64,000 nt of DNA from Chryseobacterium polytrichastri (GCF_900142445.1 NZ_FRAV01000025.1:1-64000); one strand, 5' to 3'. Shown: positions 1 to 8,389, counted from the first letter of the stretch. Translations and numbers: made by a program. The notes: generated from the sequence alone by a model not told the origin.

Positions 1-72
1 TATGCAGAAACTATGAACTTCTAATGGAATCCTCTGAAAACATGGTCAAATTATCTGCTATAAAATTATTAC

Positions 73-294
73 TCAATAAAATTTAAACAGGCTCTTATTA
101 TAATGCTTTATCCAACCTAAATGTATTAGCATACCATCACTGGGGATATTTTCAAAGCTGTTTTGTTCTAAAAGCTTAACTAAGTCTGGAGTATCACTAT
201 CTATTCTAGGTTTAGATACAAATTTTAAAAGAACTCGATAATCATTTCCAGAAAGATTATTTTTTTTAAAGTCAATTGGATTTGAGGTTTTCAT
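73..294 (-). CDS. small hypothetical protein
   Basis: A 73-residue open frame read from an ATG at 294. I do not recognise it. The product is hydrophilic and basic, with no signal peptide, membrane segment or obvious motif; it has a short charged N-terminus and an aromatic C-terminus ending FKFY. It stands alone between the window edge and a 740-bp gene-poor stretch. It could be a genuine small gene of the element's variable end or a remnant. The codons look ordinary for an AT-rich Bacteroidota gene, but nothing decisive supports it. Confidence 0.35.
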   Translation of the reverse strand: MKTSNPIDFKKNNLSGNDYRVLLKFVSKPRIDSDTPDLVKLLEQNSFENIPSDGMLIHLGWIKHYNKSLFKFY

Positions 295-967
295 AATGGT
301 AAAATGTTTTTTGGTTAGTAATAATGTTGCAGCAAAAATTATTCCTAAGAAGGTGTTTTATATTAAATTTCCATTAAAGTAAATTGATAATCTTTTAGTT
401 ATGGGTTTGGGTGCAATTTGTTTAGTGATGAATATTGGTAAGCTTTCCTATATTAGGAGATATATTAACCACAAAAAAAGATAGATTGATGGTGAAATCA
501 CTTTTGATTTAGAGGAGAGATTGTCGAACTTAAAATCGTAGATATACATCGAAAACCCTTTTTCGATTTGCTATAGTTATTGATGATAGCCTAAAATTTT
601 CTGGAGCCTGGAGTTTCCAATACAATGGTGTCGCGATATGAGTCGACTATATTGATCCAGCGGTTGGGTTATTTTCCATGATAGTAGAATTTATTTGGAA
701 GATTAATTGAAAGCTCGTTTTCCATCAGCTTCATTTCCTGGATGAGGCTTTCATTGGAGTTGCATTCTATGATAAAAAGCAAATAACAATTAAGACGCAA
801 ATTTGTAAGTATTTATAAACGGGCATTTCTGGATATAATGGGAAATACATGGCTTGCAATTTTACTTTTCACATTATTGATTGATAAGCAGAGAAACTGG
901 ATCTTGACTATACCTTACGTTAATGTTTTTATTAATTTTAACATTATGTTAAAAAGTATTTAGTTTT
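295..967. other. gene-free stretch with a possible coding relic
   Basis: No convincing gene. On the minus strand, about 669-811 reads as roughly 47 codons (containing IIECNSNESLIQEM and ending NKFYYHGK) with plausible protein composition but no ATG. It looks like the C-terminal remnant of a lost gene. The rest is AT-rich with no clear structure that I can see. Confidence 0.4.
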
Positions 968-998
968 TTTGTTGTAATTTTCTGAGATTCTATTTTTC
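968..998 (+). promoter_or_regulatory. Bacteroidota-type promoter for the 1038 gene
   Basis: TTTG at 968-971, a 19-nt spacer, then TATTTTTC at 991-998 (one mismatch from TAnnTTTG). This is the primary sigma consensus of Bacteroidota with ideal spacing, about 40 nt before the ATG at 1038. Confidence 0.6.
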
Positions 999-1037
999 GT
1001 ATAAGAGAGATATACATAAACATTAAAATCAATTATA

Positions 1038-1511
1038 ATGGCAGTATGGCAACACGTATTTTATCTTGCAGAGAAGGGAAGTTTAGCAGATTTATCAGCT
1101 ACTAACGAATTTATTGACGGAAAACATTTCAATGAAGCATCTCATTGGAAATATAGCAACAAATCCAGAAACTTATTTTTTGAGATCGATGGGATTTTAA
1201 AGAAAAATAAGTTATGGAGTGATAAGATTGATTTGTACGGAATACAGGATTCTAATTGTCTGGAAGTTGTTTTCGATAATATAGACAATATAACATCGGC
1301 ATCATTTAGAATTGATTTTAGGCATTCCTATGAATCCGTTTTAAGAGAACTGATCGTGTTTTGTATTTTAAAAGGGCTGGTAATTATTAATGGTCAAAAT
1401 TTAGAAAATCTGATTCTTGATTTTAAACGCATTGATATAATTATTAAATCATCAAGTCAATGGAATTCGTATCACAATCTAATAAGAGAGAGTATAGGAG
1501 AAAGGATATAG
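1038..1511 (+). CDS. hypothetical cytosolic protein, 157 aa
   Basis: I do not recognise this protein. It is soluble, with no signal peptide or membrane span, opens MAVWQHVFYL and ends in a charged helix-like IGERI. The size and mixed alpha/beta look resemble many small immunity or accessory proteins, but there is no diagnostic motif. It is transcribed alone toward mobB, which converges on it with a gap of about 75 bp, and has its own near-consensus promoter. In CTnDOT-like elements the coupling protein gene mobC often follows mobB. This gene sits in that place instead, so it may be an inserted cargo gene. Confidence 0.6.
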   Translation: MAVWQHVFYLAEKGSLADLSATNEFIDGKHFNEASHWKYSNKSRNLFFEIDGILKKNKLWSDKIDLYGIQDSNCLEVVFDNIDNITSASFRIDFRHSYESVLRELIVFCILKGLVIINGQNLENLILDFKRIDIIIKSSSQWNSYHNLIRESIGERI

Positions 1512-1586
1512 ACAATCTTTAAACGATTTTGTAACCTTTATGAAAATAGATATGTAAATTATAAGGTGAAGAAATATAGCATGGCC

Positions 1587-2873
1587 TTAGTTTCTTGGCT
1601 TTTGTTTTCTTTTTTTCTTCATTTGGTTTTCAAATGCCAGTTCCTCATAATCTTCTCCCTGATCTTCAGGCAGTAGTCCGCCGAAACCTTCTATGAAGCT
1701 TGATTCAATTTTGTTTTCATTAAGAAAATCGAATAGATGATGTGGTTTTTCATCCAAATTTGATACCTCAAATAATCTAGGATTTGGTGAATGTTTTTCT
1801 GATTCTGTTGTTTTTATTTCAGGTTTACTAACCTTGTTCCACCAGTCATTAAAGATATTCGCAGAGAGTTCTTTTCCTAAACGCGAGCCGTTCCATACCG
1901 TTTTAGAGTTGTGATCAACAAAGGTGACCCCATAAATACGGCCTTCAGAATTTCTTCGTACTACGGTATTGATGCCCTGTTCCTGTAATTGTTTTTTGAA
2001 ACTCAATTCATCAGTTGCCGTATGCATAGCAAGCTCGATGGTATTTTTCACCACTACCTTTGCGGGTTCATTTTTTAATAATTCCCTGGATGTTAGAAAA
2101 TGTTCCTGTAGCATGGTATATCCTGCGCTTTTCCCAAATAATGAGGCTTTGAATGGATTGCTACTTTTCTCTCCTTCTTCATTTAAGGCAAAATAAATGA
2201 GGCCTAGTTTCTGTATTCCATGTAGCTCTCCTTTGATTTCTTCAGCAGTAATATTGAAAAAGGATAATAGCGCATTATATTCACCCATGCTTTGAAACTT
2301 ATAATACTTTGGGAGGTGGCGGACTACAGATGCGATCTGGCTTTTGATATCCCCTTTTTTATAGTCTACTGGGCGGAATATTTTGTTGTTTTGTGAATGC
2401 TCCTTTTCGTTTGTTCGCAGTAGTCCATATTTCAGTTCTAATGCTCTGGAAATGTTCACTGATCGTCTTTTCTCAAACGAGTCTGATATTTTTTTACCTT
2501 CTTCATCCACGCATACCGATACAATATGAATGTGGGTTCGGTCAATATCGGTGTGTTTAAATACCACAAAAGGCTGATTTCCGTAACCCATTTGCTGCAT
2601 ATAGTCTTGAGCAATAGCTTGAAATTTTTCGTCACTGACGTGTTCTTTCGGATTTGGATTGAGCGAAATATGCAGAATTGGCTTTTCTGTTTGGTTATTT
2701 GCTATCAGATAAGGTTCAAAAGAACGGACTAATTGAGCTACAGAATAACACCCATCAGCTGTTTCTATCATCTTATGGGTATATAATATCTGCCCATTTT
2801 CTTTCTCTATTTTTAACTGATTGTAGGAAAGAACTCCAAATAAATTCTCTCCTCTTCCAATGTTTGCGATCAT
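1587..2873 (-). CDS. mobB: relaxase/mobilization nuclease MobB
   Basis: DNA relaxase that nicks oriT and leads the transferred strand into the recipient. The catalytic metal-binding motif is visible as HTDIDRTHIH at residues 107-116 (H107, H114, H116), preceded by the HISLNP strand near residue 68 typical of the relaxase/mobilization nuclease domain. Y17 (SYNQ) is a candidate nucleophile. At 428 aa it has the usual length for MobB-type relaxases of Bacteroidota elements, and the C-terminal third is charged and probably disordered. Its ATG lies one nucleotide after the mobA stop, so the two are co-transcribed and probably translationally coupled. The family call is strong; the tyrosine is inferred. 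Confidence 0.93.
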   Translation of the reverse strand: MIANIGRGENLFGVLSYNQLKIEKENGQILYTHKMIETADGCYSVAQLVRSFEPYLIANNQTEKPILHISLNPNPKEHVSDEKFQAIAQDYMQQMGYGNQPFVVFKHTDIDRTHIHIVSVCVDEEGKKISDSFEKRRSVNISRALELKYGLLRTNEKEHSQNNKIFRPVDYKKGDIKSQIASVVRHLPKYYKFQSMGEYNALLSFFNITAEEIKGELHGIQKLGLIYFALNEEGEKSSNPFKASLFGKSAGYTMLQEHFLTSRELLKNEPAKVVVKNTIELAMHTATDELSFKKQLQEQGINTVVRRNSEGRIYGVTFVDHNSKTVWNGSRLGKELSANIFNDWWNKVSKPEIKTTESEKHSPNPRLFEVSNLDEKPHHLFDFLNENKIESSFIEGFGGLLPEDQGEDYEELAFENQMKKKRKQKPRN

Positions 2874-2874
2874 A

Positions 2875-3315
2875 CTACGGCTCTTTTTTTAGATGTTTTG
2901 TTTCAAATTCTTGGGTCAGATTCATCATTTCCTGAATTAATTTTGCCATTTCTGTGGTTTGTTTTTCAAGTTTATAGAGATATGCTGCTGCTTTCTTTTC
3001 TGAAAAATTGCGGTACAGGAGCTTTACGATTTGGTTATAATTGACCCCAACCGCGCGAAACTGACCATACAAAGTGGTGAGCCGCATATAATAATCCATT
3101 GCTGCTTTATTAATTTTTACTGTCTTAATTTCCTTTCCAAACAATACGGAAATAATAAATTTTGCTTTGTTATTCATTCCCGATGCTTCAAAAAGTGCTA
3201 AAAACCTGGCATTCTCTTCGTCGGTGAGACGAAAAACATGGCGGTGTATGCTTGGATCACTTTTAGGTATCCGTCCGCCTTTGTTCTGTTTTCTTTTACC
3301 ATTCTGGTCCATCAT
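2875..3315 (-). CDS. mobA: mobilization accessory protein MobA
   Basis: Small basic relaxosome protein (146 aa) that probably binds oriT and recruits the relaxase. The N-terminus is rich in Lys/Gly (KQNKGGRIPKSDP), followed by a predicted ribbon-helix-helix-like segment (HRHVFRLTDEENARFLALFE) and then helical, coiled-coil-like sequence to the end. That is the normal architecture of MobA/MobC-type proteins in Bacteroidota elements. It is directly upstream of mobB with 1 bp between them and directly downstream of the hairpin cluster at 3366-3505, the usual place for oriT. Confidence 0.88.
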   Translation of the reverse strand: MMDQNGKRKQNKGGRIPKSDPSIHRHVFRLTDEENARFLALFEASGMNNKAKFIISVLFGKEIKTVKINKAAMDYYMRLTTLYGQFRAVGVNYNQIVKLLYRNFSEKKAAAYLYKLEKQTTEMAKLIQEMMNLTQEFETKHLKKEP

Positions 3316-3365
3316 AAATCCATTATTAAAAAGTTATAAACTCCCGACTTCGGAGGTAGTTTCCA

Positions 3366-3505
3366 GCCCCCTGCAAGGGCAAGGGTTTTGGGGCACGAAA
3401 TGAGTTTCGAGTGCCTCAGAACACACCTTGCCGTGTTCCGGTGAACACAAAAATCCGTCCTTCGGAACGGATTATAGATAGCAGGGAAAACAGCCTTGGG
3501 CTGTT
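3366..3505. repeat. cluster of five hairpins, candidate oriT
   Basis: Consecutive inverted repeats: GCCCC 3366-3370 with GGGGC 3390-3394; GGCAC-GAAA 3392-3400 with TTTC-GA-GTGCC 3405-3415; GTGTTC 3433-3438 with GAACAC 3443-3448 (loop CGGT); AATCCG 3452-3457 with CGGATT 3468-3473; AACAGCC 3489-3495 with GGCTGTT 3499-3505 (loop TTG). Their position just upstream of mobA fits oriT of mobilizable Bacteroidota elements. The nick site cannot be assigned from sequence alone. Confidence 0.5.
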
Positions 3506-4111
3506 CCATATGATCCTTGATCTATTTAAATACCTATCCATACAATTCATTTTGAAATCTTTTGACAAAGTTCGGGCAGAGATGTGAGAGGATCACCATG
3601 TAAATGAGCGCCAAATGAAGCCAATGAGTGCCAATGAACGCCACCTTACTAAAAGGTGGTACGGATCTGTATTTCTTTGTACGAGCAACAGGATGCAAAC
3701 GGACAAAGAAATGAATAAATAATGATGCCTGTAGCTGTATAGTGATAACGATTTGTACCGATGGATAGAGGATAAATTATACGAACCACGAACTATAGGG
3801 ATAAGAATTTCAGTACAAGTTTGTAGGTTCTTAAGGACCGATTGATTCACAGGTGTAAACAGGTACTTGAGAGAATGAACATGAATACAGGCATAGACAA
3901 AGAATATAATATCAATAGGTAGATACAGCTGCCTAAATATTTTGAGCTAAGGACATAGACCAATTGACACTGATGTTCTTCTCTATCAATTGACAAGAAC
4001 AGTGATGGAACAACAAAAACACCTACCTGAAAGAGGAAAGAAGTATAGGGAGACATCAAGAAACTGGTAGGCAAATAACTCTATCAAAATACAGGTAACC
4101 CATTAAAAACA
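3506..4111. other. long leader/intergenic region before parA
   Basis: About 600 bp with no convincing gene. It contains operator array 1 (3601-3679), a 9-bp inverted repeat TTTCTTTGT 3672-3680 / ACAAAGAAA 3703-3711, a hairpin CCACCTT/AAGGTGG at 3641-3659, and a repeated CAATTGACA near 3960-4000. Several plus-strand mini-ORFs of 9-21 codons occur downstream of the array (for example one starting MNMNTGIDK), but none is clearly a gene. Confidence 0.45.
3601..3679 (+). promoter_or_regulatory. 10-bp repeat operator array 1 with -7-like TTTG
   Basis: Perfect 10-nt periodicity: CCAAATGAAG, CCAATGAGTG, CCAATGAACG and CCACC starting at 3611, 3621, 3631 and 3641, preceded by a half unit AATGAGCG at 3603. 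TTTG at 3676-3679 lies 34 nt after the second C of the last unit, the same offset as in the arrays at 8949 and 10119. There is no TTTG box at -33. It probably drives the parA-DUF3408-traD unit; the site's binding protein is unknown. Confidence 0.6.
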
Positions 4112-4894
4112 ATGATACATATGGACACAACAACAACACATAAACCTTTATTTATTGCTTTTTCCTCTCAAAAAGGAGGGGTTGGCAAAAGTACGTTTAC
4201 GGCACTTGCAGCCGGTATCCTTCATTATCGGTTAGGCTACCAGGTAGCAGTATTTGACTGCGACTTTCCGCAGTACAGCCTGAAAAAAATGCGTGACCGG
4301 GATCTGAAAACCATTATGGAAAATGAAGCCTTTAAGCGGATTGCTCAAAAACAGTTTATGACCCTCAATAAAAAAGCCTATCCGATTATGGGTTGCAGAG
4401 TGGAAACAGCGTTGGAAGAAGCAGAGCGATTCCTACAATCCTCGGCGCTTCCCTTTGATGTGGTATTTTTTGATCTTCCCGGAACAGTCAACACCGCAGG
4501 AATACTGAAAACCCTGATGGGAATGCATTACATTTTTTCACCCATAACTGCTGACCGTGTGGTGGTGGAAAGCACCCTGAGCTTTACCCAGGCACTGAGC
4601 GATATTATCATGAAGAATGAAGAAAGCTCGATTAAAGGTATTCGGCTCTTTTGGAATGAGGTGGACAGGCGCGAAAAATCGCCGAATTATGATTTTTACA
4701 CCGATTTTATTGAAGGCTTGGGATTTTCTCTAATGAAAAGCCATATCAAGGATAGCAAAAGATTCAGGAAGGAGGGTGAAGCCATGGAAAGCACTCCGTT
4801 CCGCTCGACATTACTCCCCGCGGACCTGCGTCTTATGAAAGCCTGTCATCTGGATATGTTTATGCTGGAATTTTTAAAAATCATTACAATATAA
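4112..4894 (+). CDS. traA: ParA-family ATPase (conjugative transposon TraA)
   Basis: Deviant-Walker ATPase of the ParA/MinD family, as found at the head of Bacteroidota Tra regions. The P-loop KGGVGKST is at residues 21-28 and carries the signature lysine. A Walker A' region (FDCDFPQ) is near residue 48 and the DLPG Walker B near residue 130. At 260 aa without an N-terminal HTH, it resembles small type Ib ParA proteins, whose partners are usually ribbon-helix-helix proteins. A second ATG at 4121 (MDTTTTH) is an equally good start. It is followed after 5 bp by three DUF3408 genes. Likely role: element maintenance or positioning, possibly coupled to tra regulation (inference). Confidence 0.92.
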   Translation: MIHMDTTTTHKPLFIAFSSQKGGVGKSTFTALAAGILHYRLGYQVAVFDCDFPQYSLKKMRDRDLKTIMENEAFKRIAQKQFMTLNKKAYPIMGCRVETALEEAERFLQSSALPFDVVFFDLPGTVNTAGILKTLMGMHYIFSPITADRVVVESTLSFTQALSDIIMKNEESSIKGIRLFWNEVDRREKSPNYDFYTDFIEGLGFSLMKSHIKDSKRFRKEGEAMESTPFRSTLLPADLRLMKACHLDMFMLEFLKIITI

Positions 4895-4899
4895 GCAGT

Positions 4900-5316
4900 A
4901 TGGAAAACGAAGATAAAAATAAGAATACGCCTGAGTTTAATGAAGAGTTTATTATGAATGGAATGCAGGATGCTGTACGCAAAGAGGGGATGCAGCAACC
5001 ACCATCCGAAACTGCTCAAGGGGCTGAGATAAAGCGGGTAGCACCGGCAACAAAAGAAAAGAGCAGGACAAAAAAGACAAACGATGTGCTCTATGAAGAG
5101 ATTTTCTTTATAAATCCCGACACGAGTGCTCGTCATGGGAAATCGGTATACATAAGTCCTGCATTTCATGAAAGGCTCTCGCGCATCGTCCAGGTCATCG
5201 GGGAAGACAAGCTAACCCTTTACGCCTATTTAAATAATGTACTGGCTTACCATTTCCAGGAGTTTGGGGATGAGATTACCAAAAGTTTCAATGATAAATA
5301 CAAACCTATTTTATAA
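4900..5316 (+). CDS. DUF3408 protein, copy 1 (138 aa)
   Basis: First of three tandem paralogues. The N-terminal 75 residues are charged and low in complexity. The conserved C-terminal domain runs from about residue 84 (VYISPAFHERLSRIVQVIG) through LYAYLNNVL to the shared ending KYKPIL. The strand-helix-helix spacing suggests a ribbon-helix-helix-like DNA-binding fold, and proteins of this family are annotated as conjugative transposon TraB/TraC. It lies 5 bp after traA and 8 bp before copy 2. By analogy with ParA/RHH partition pairs it may bind direct-repeat DNA such as the 10-bp arrays nearby (inference). Confidence 0.8.
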   Translation: MENEDKNKNTPEFNEEFIMNGMQDAVRKEGMQQPPSETAQGAEIKRVAPATKEKSRTKKTNDVLYEEIFFINPDTSARHGKSVYISPAFHERLSRIVQVIGEDKLTLYAYLNNVLAYHFQEFGDEITKSFNDKYKPIL

Positions 5317-5324
5317 TTACAGTT

Positions 5325-5642
5325 ATGGAAAATAATACAACAAAAAGACAAATCGCAGTTGATGAACTAAAAGGACCTGCGGAAGAAAAGGTGAAAAATA
5401 TCAAAGGAAGAAAGTCCTATGGGTCCCGGTTTCTGGCTAAACAGAATATAGTAAAAAGAGGTGAAAAGTCAATCTACTTACGCAAGGAATACCACGACAG
5501 ATTATTGCGTATTGTTCAGGTTATCGGGGAAGATAAAATACCACTGTATGCTTACCTAGACAATATTCTTGAACATCATTTTGAGCAGTTTGAGAAAGCC
5601 ATTAAAGAAGATTTCAATAAGCATAACAAACCTATCTTTTAA
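5325..5642 (+). CDS. DUF3408 protein, copy 2 (105 aa)
   Basis: Second tandem paralogue, with a shorter basic N-terminus. The C-terminal domain YLRKEYHDRLLRIVQVIGED is close to copy 1, followed by PLYAYLDNILEHHF and the same style of ending (HNKPIF). Expressed in line with traA and copy 1. Keeping the HERL/HDRL-RIVQ core while the N-termini diverge suggests the copies share a DNA or dimer interface but differ in partners. No catalytic residues are evident. The start is the first ATG after the previous stop. Confidence 0.8.
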   Translation: MENNTTKRQIAVDELKGPAEEKVKNIKGRKSYGSRFLAKQNIVKRGEKSIYLRKEYHDRLLRIVQVIGEDKIPLYAYLDNILEHHFEQFEKAIKEDFNKHNKPIF

Positions 5643-5654
5643 AATATTTCAATT

Positions 5655-5927
5655 ATGACATCAAAGAAAATGCGCAAAACAAATAAGGAGAACATCAGAA
5701 AATATGAGACTCTATTTCTTGACAATCGCTATCCATCCGGGCGCAATGGTAAAGTAGTCTATATACGACCTGAATATCACGAGCGATTACTTCGTATCGT
5801 CCAAATGACCCGAGAGGAAAAAACAACCTTGTACAGTTATATCGACAATATTTTTGAACATCATTTCAAAGAATTCGGGATTGATATTACTGACTTCTTT
5901 AATGAAAGGAATAAACCTATTCTGTAG
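5655..5927 (+). CDS. DUF3408 protein, copy 3 (90 aa)
   Basis: Third and shortest paralogue. After a basic 30-residue N-terminus it carries the same core (YIRPEYHERLLRIVQ, then LYSYIDNIFEHHF) and ends RNKPIL. Two or one DUF3408 genes are usual in this position in related elements, so three in a row is a local expansion. A gap of 67 bp separates it from the TraD-like gene. Function presumably as for copies 1 and 2: small DNA-binding or partition-type adaptor (family-level inference). Confidence 0.78.
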   Translation: MTSKKMRKTNKENIRKYETLFLDNRYPSGRNGKVVYIRPEYHERLLRIVQMTREEKTTLYSYIDNIFEHHFKEFGIDITDFFNERNKPIL

Positions 5928-5994
5928 GTTTTCCGATCCATTGGAAAAGAGACTCATCGCAATTTTAAAAACATTATAAATCTATTTGATAGCT

Positions 5995-6642
5995 ATGGAA
6001 ACACTTATTGTAGTATGCCTCCTGGTAGTCATTATTCTACTGCTTGAGGATAAGATCGTGATCAAAAAAGCAGTTTCAAACGAAGAAAATATAGAAGAGA
6101 GCAAAGAAAAACCTAGGATCAGGCTGTCTGATATTATGGGCTTAACCAAACCTGTAAAGCGCCTTCGGGTGCCAAATGGTGCCACTGAGCGCCAAAATAA
6201 AAAACAGGAAGTTGAAACTGATAATTTTGATCCTGAGATCGAGAAGAAAGATTTCGATCAACAAATTCCGCAGGAAGAGCTGGATGAAGTTTTTGGAGAT
6301 GTACCTGATCTGAGAGAAGAGGAAGAGGAGTGGAACAGGTACGGAGTTTCTGATGGAGAAGACGGTTTTGCCATAGGGGTTACCTTTGAAGAACTGGGTA
6401 CCGTGGGGATGGTGCTTCGGGCAAATAAGCCGGAGCCCTCTTTAGAAAAACGAGCGGTAGACATTGTTCACAGAATACAGGGAACCGAACTCTTCAGCCT
6501 ATTGGAAAACTCTATGGAAGGTGCATCAAGAAGAATAGCTGAGCTATTGGACCAAAGCCTTTCCTCTCAAGAAACAGACTCCGGTTCTTCCATTTTGCGG
6601 AATGAGAAACTTGATGATTTTGATATCGGGGAGTTTGTGTAA
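5995..6642 (+). CDS. traD: conjugal transfer protein TraD-like
   Basis: 215-residue protein with an N-terminal membrane anchor (LIVVCLLVVIILLLED, residues 4-19) and a long acidic cytoplasmic part containing runs of Glu (LREEEEEW). It matches in position and look the small TraD found between the DUF3408 genes and traE in CTnDOT-like elements; it is not related to the F-plasmid coupling protein of the same name. I chose ATG 5995 rather than the in-frame TTG at 5986. The codons at 6161-6200 contain a 10-bp-periodic GCC repeat like the upstream operator arrays. Biochemical role unknown. Confidence 0.6.
   Translation: METLIVVCLLVVIILLLEDKIVIKKAVSNEENIEESKEKPRIRLSDIMGLTKPVKRLRVPNGATERQNKKQEVETDNFDPEIEKKDFDQQIPQEELDEVFGDVPDLREEEEEWNRYGVSDGEDGFAIGVTFEELGTVGMVLRANKPEPSLEKRAVDIVHRIQGTELFSLLENSMEGASRRIAELLDQSLSSQETDSGSSILRNEKLDDFDIGEFV
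6161..6229 (+). promoter_or_regulatory. 10-bp repeat array inside traD, with TAATTTTG
   Basis: GCC recurs at exactly 6161, 6171, 6181 and 6191 (units CCTTCGGGTG, CCAAATGGTG, CCACTGAGCG, CCAAAATAAA). TAATTTTG, a good -7 element, follows at 6222-6229; its TTTG starts 33 nt after the last CC, one nt short of the three intergenic arrays. Being inside a reading frame, the periodicity could be partly codon-driven, so this copy is less certain. Confidence 0.4.
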
Positions 6643-6674
6643 AAAACCTATCTAATATTAAATAATAACTGAAT

Positions 6675-7307
6675 ATGAAGATAGAACTAAAAAGCATTCA
6701 CTTTAGCGAGCAGCTGAGTGAAGAGACCAATGCGTTCTCAGCGAATGTGTATATAGAGGGGATAAAGGCAGGTACTGCTTCCAACCGGGGACGGGGTGGG
6801 GCAACAACTTATCAGGCTGCTGATGAAAGAGGCCGGAAACTTATTTCTGATGCCGAAGTCTATTGCCATTCACTTCCCCCGGAGAAATTCAGCGAAGGGG
6901 GAAGTGATCACGAACTGAAGATGGATCTTGGACAGTACATTGATGATCTGCTCGACAAATACCTCCAGGAAAAAGAGCTGCAAAAATTTCAAAGAAAGCT
7001 TGAAAAAGCAATGGATAGAGGTATTGTTGCAGGCATTCCGGATCAGTCATTTGAAGTATGGTACTTTAACCAATCCATTGAGAAAATACTCGAGAATCCC
7101 AAAGGTCCCGATATCCTAAAAAACACCATTATAAAAAATATCATTCCGGTTCTTACCGGAGGGACAATAATTCTCAATAGCAATATTCCTCAAAAACTGT
7201 TTGAGGAAGCCGGATTAAAAAAGCATCAATATGCAAGACCGGTTTCCTGCGAAACCAAAATCACACAAAAGGAAAATAAGCCGCCACAAAAAAGACGTAG
7301 GCTTTGA
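6675..7307 (+). CDS. conjugative element protein, unknown function (210 aa)
   Basis: I do not recognise a named family. The N-terminus looks like a compact alpha/beta domain of about 70 residues (MKIELKSIHFSEQLSEE, then YIEGIKAGTASNRGRGG) with a glycine-rich turn. A helical, charged region and a very basic tail (PPQKRRRL) follow, compatible with nucleic-acid binding. No signal peptide or membrane span. It follows the TraD-like gene by 32 bp, so is probably in the same transcript. The ParB-like gene on the other strand converges on it with a 40-bp gap. Confidence 0.7.
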   Translation: MKIELKSIHFSEQLSEETNAFSANVYIEGIKAGTASNRGRGGATTYQAADERGRKLISDAEVYCHSLPPEKFSEGGSDHELKMDLGQYIDDLLDKYLQEKELQKFQRKLEKAMDRGIVAGIPDQSFEVWYFNQSIEKILENPKGPDILKNTIIKNIIPVLTGGTIILNSNIPQKLFEEAGLKKHQYARPVSCETKITQKENKPPQKRRRL

Positions 7308-7347
7308 GTTCTGATGTAATGAATGTAATTGAACTCAGTTCTACTGG

Positions 7348-8139
7348 TTACTTATTTTTCCGATTCATAAAAGTGAGCTGCTTTCTAAGGATCGGGTCTA
7401 GCTTGTAGAGTTCATGCTCATAGTCGATGTGAGAGGTTTTTTCAGTGGAAAAATAAACTTTCAGTGAATTTTTAAGCCCTTTCAATGGAGAGGATTGAAG
7501 TTCTTCGCATCTGCCCACAAGAAATTTTACAAATTCCTTTTTCATAAAAGTTATATTGTCGGCTGTATCGAGTCCAATGAAATTATAATCCAAATTTGTT
7601 TTATACAATTTAGAAACTAATCCTAGTTCTTCAAGTTTTGGGAGATAGCGGTTGAGTGTCATTTCCCGCTTAAATAAATCTCTGTCTAAAACATATTTAT
7701 GGACGGATACTTTTACTTGATCAACGTCGAGAAATTTTGCCAGGCAAAGTCGATGTTGCCCACCGGTGGTAAAGTAATGATCTCCAAATTGCATTACAGA
7801 TTTAGGTTCCTTATTTTCGTGGATATGGGCTACTACTTCCGCTCTGGTTTTAAAATTATCAATTACCCAATGTAATCGTTTTAAGGAATGAATCATTTCG
7901 ATCCACTTCATTCGCCATTCTTTTGACTTATAGGCGGGACAGTTATAAGCCCAGGCGTATTCCAATCCGCAAATTTTGCTTGGAGAAATGTATTCACTGA
8001 CTATTTCTTTTTTTTCGAAAAAGTCAAAATGTATGATATGGCTTGGATGGAGTACCGGTTCATGGTGGAAAAGCTGATCCTTATAATGGGGATGAATGGA
8101 TTCCAGCCAACTTTCCCGTTCTATGGCGTTATATTTCAA
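7348..8139 (-). CDS. ParB/sulfiredoxin-fold protein (263 aa)
   Basis: Contains the ParB/Srx-type core: a strand then GGQHRLCLAKFL at about residues 126-137, the family's GxHR motif, followed by a strand VKVSVHKYV. The rest is mostly alpha-helical with many aromatic residues and lacks a recognisable HTH, so a chromosome-type ParB is unlikely. Related domains act as CTPases, nucleases or nucleotide-binding modules. It is the only minus-strand gene within the tra block and diverges from the 8580 transcript, suggesting independent control and a cargo (possibly defence or regulatory) role. The domain assignment rests on the motif alone. Confidence 0.65.
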   Translation of the reverse strand: MKYNAIERESWLESIHPHYKDQLFHHEPVLHPSHIIHFDFFEKKEIVSEYISPSKICGLEYAWAYNCPAYKSKEWRMKWIEMIHSLKRLHWVIDNFKTRAEVVAHIHENKEPKSVMQFGDHYFTTGGQHRLCLAKFLDVDQVKVSVHKYVLDRDLFKREMTLNRYLPKLEELGLVSKLYKTNLDYNFIGLDTADNITFMKKEFVKFLVGRCEELQSSPLKGLKNSLKVYFSTEKTSHIDYEHELYKLDPILRKQLTFMNRKNK

Positions 8140-8285
8140 AATTACTTATTTGATTTGATGATGAATTTAGTAAAAAAAGAAATACACTCCACAAAATAAA
8201 ACCACGTAAGTACCGATTGTTTTAAAATGGAATGTGAGGCTTCCAAATTTAAATAAAGGTTATTTCTTTGAAATAGTACATGATA

Positions 8286-8357
8286 CAAAGGTATTTAAAT
8301 GATGTTTACATGGGCTTTAAATATCGTTTGTTACTTACAGTATTGTTAATACCTTTG
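8286..8357. promoter_or_regulatory. divergent promoters with mirrored -7 boxes
   Basis: Plus strand: TTTG 8327-8330, 19-nt spacer, TACCTTTG 8350-8357, a perfect Bacteroidota consensus reading into the structured leader. Minus strand: TACCTTTG read from 8293 to 8286, toward the ParB-like gene, without a good -33 box. The two -7 regions form an inverted repeat (TACAAAGGTATT / AATACCTTTGTA), which could let one regulator touch both. Confidence 0.65.
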
Positions 8358-8389
8358 TAATAAGATATTAAAAGTAAATAGCGAAACTC

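Noticed and set aside
3593..4074. Minus-strand ORFs of 75-85 codons upstream of parA
   Set aside because: They are Ser/Leu/Tyr-rich with no natural N-terminus and lie over operator array 1 and the leader; they look like chance frames on the complement of regulatory DNA.
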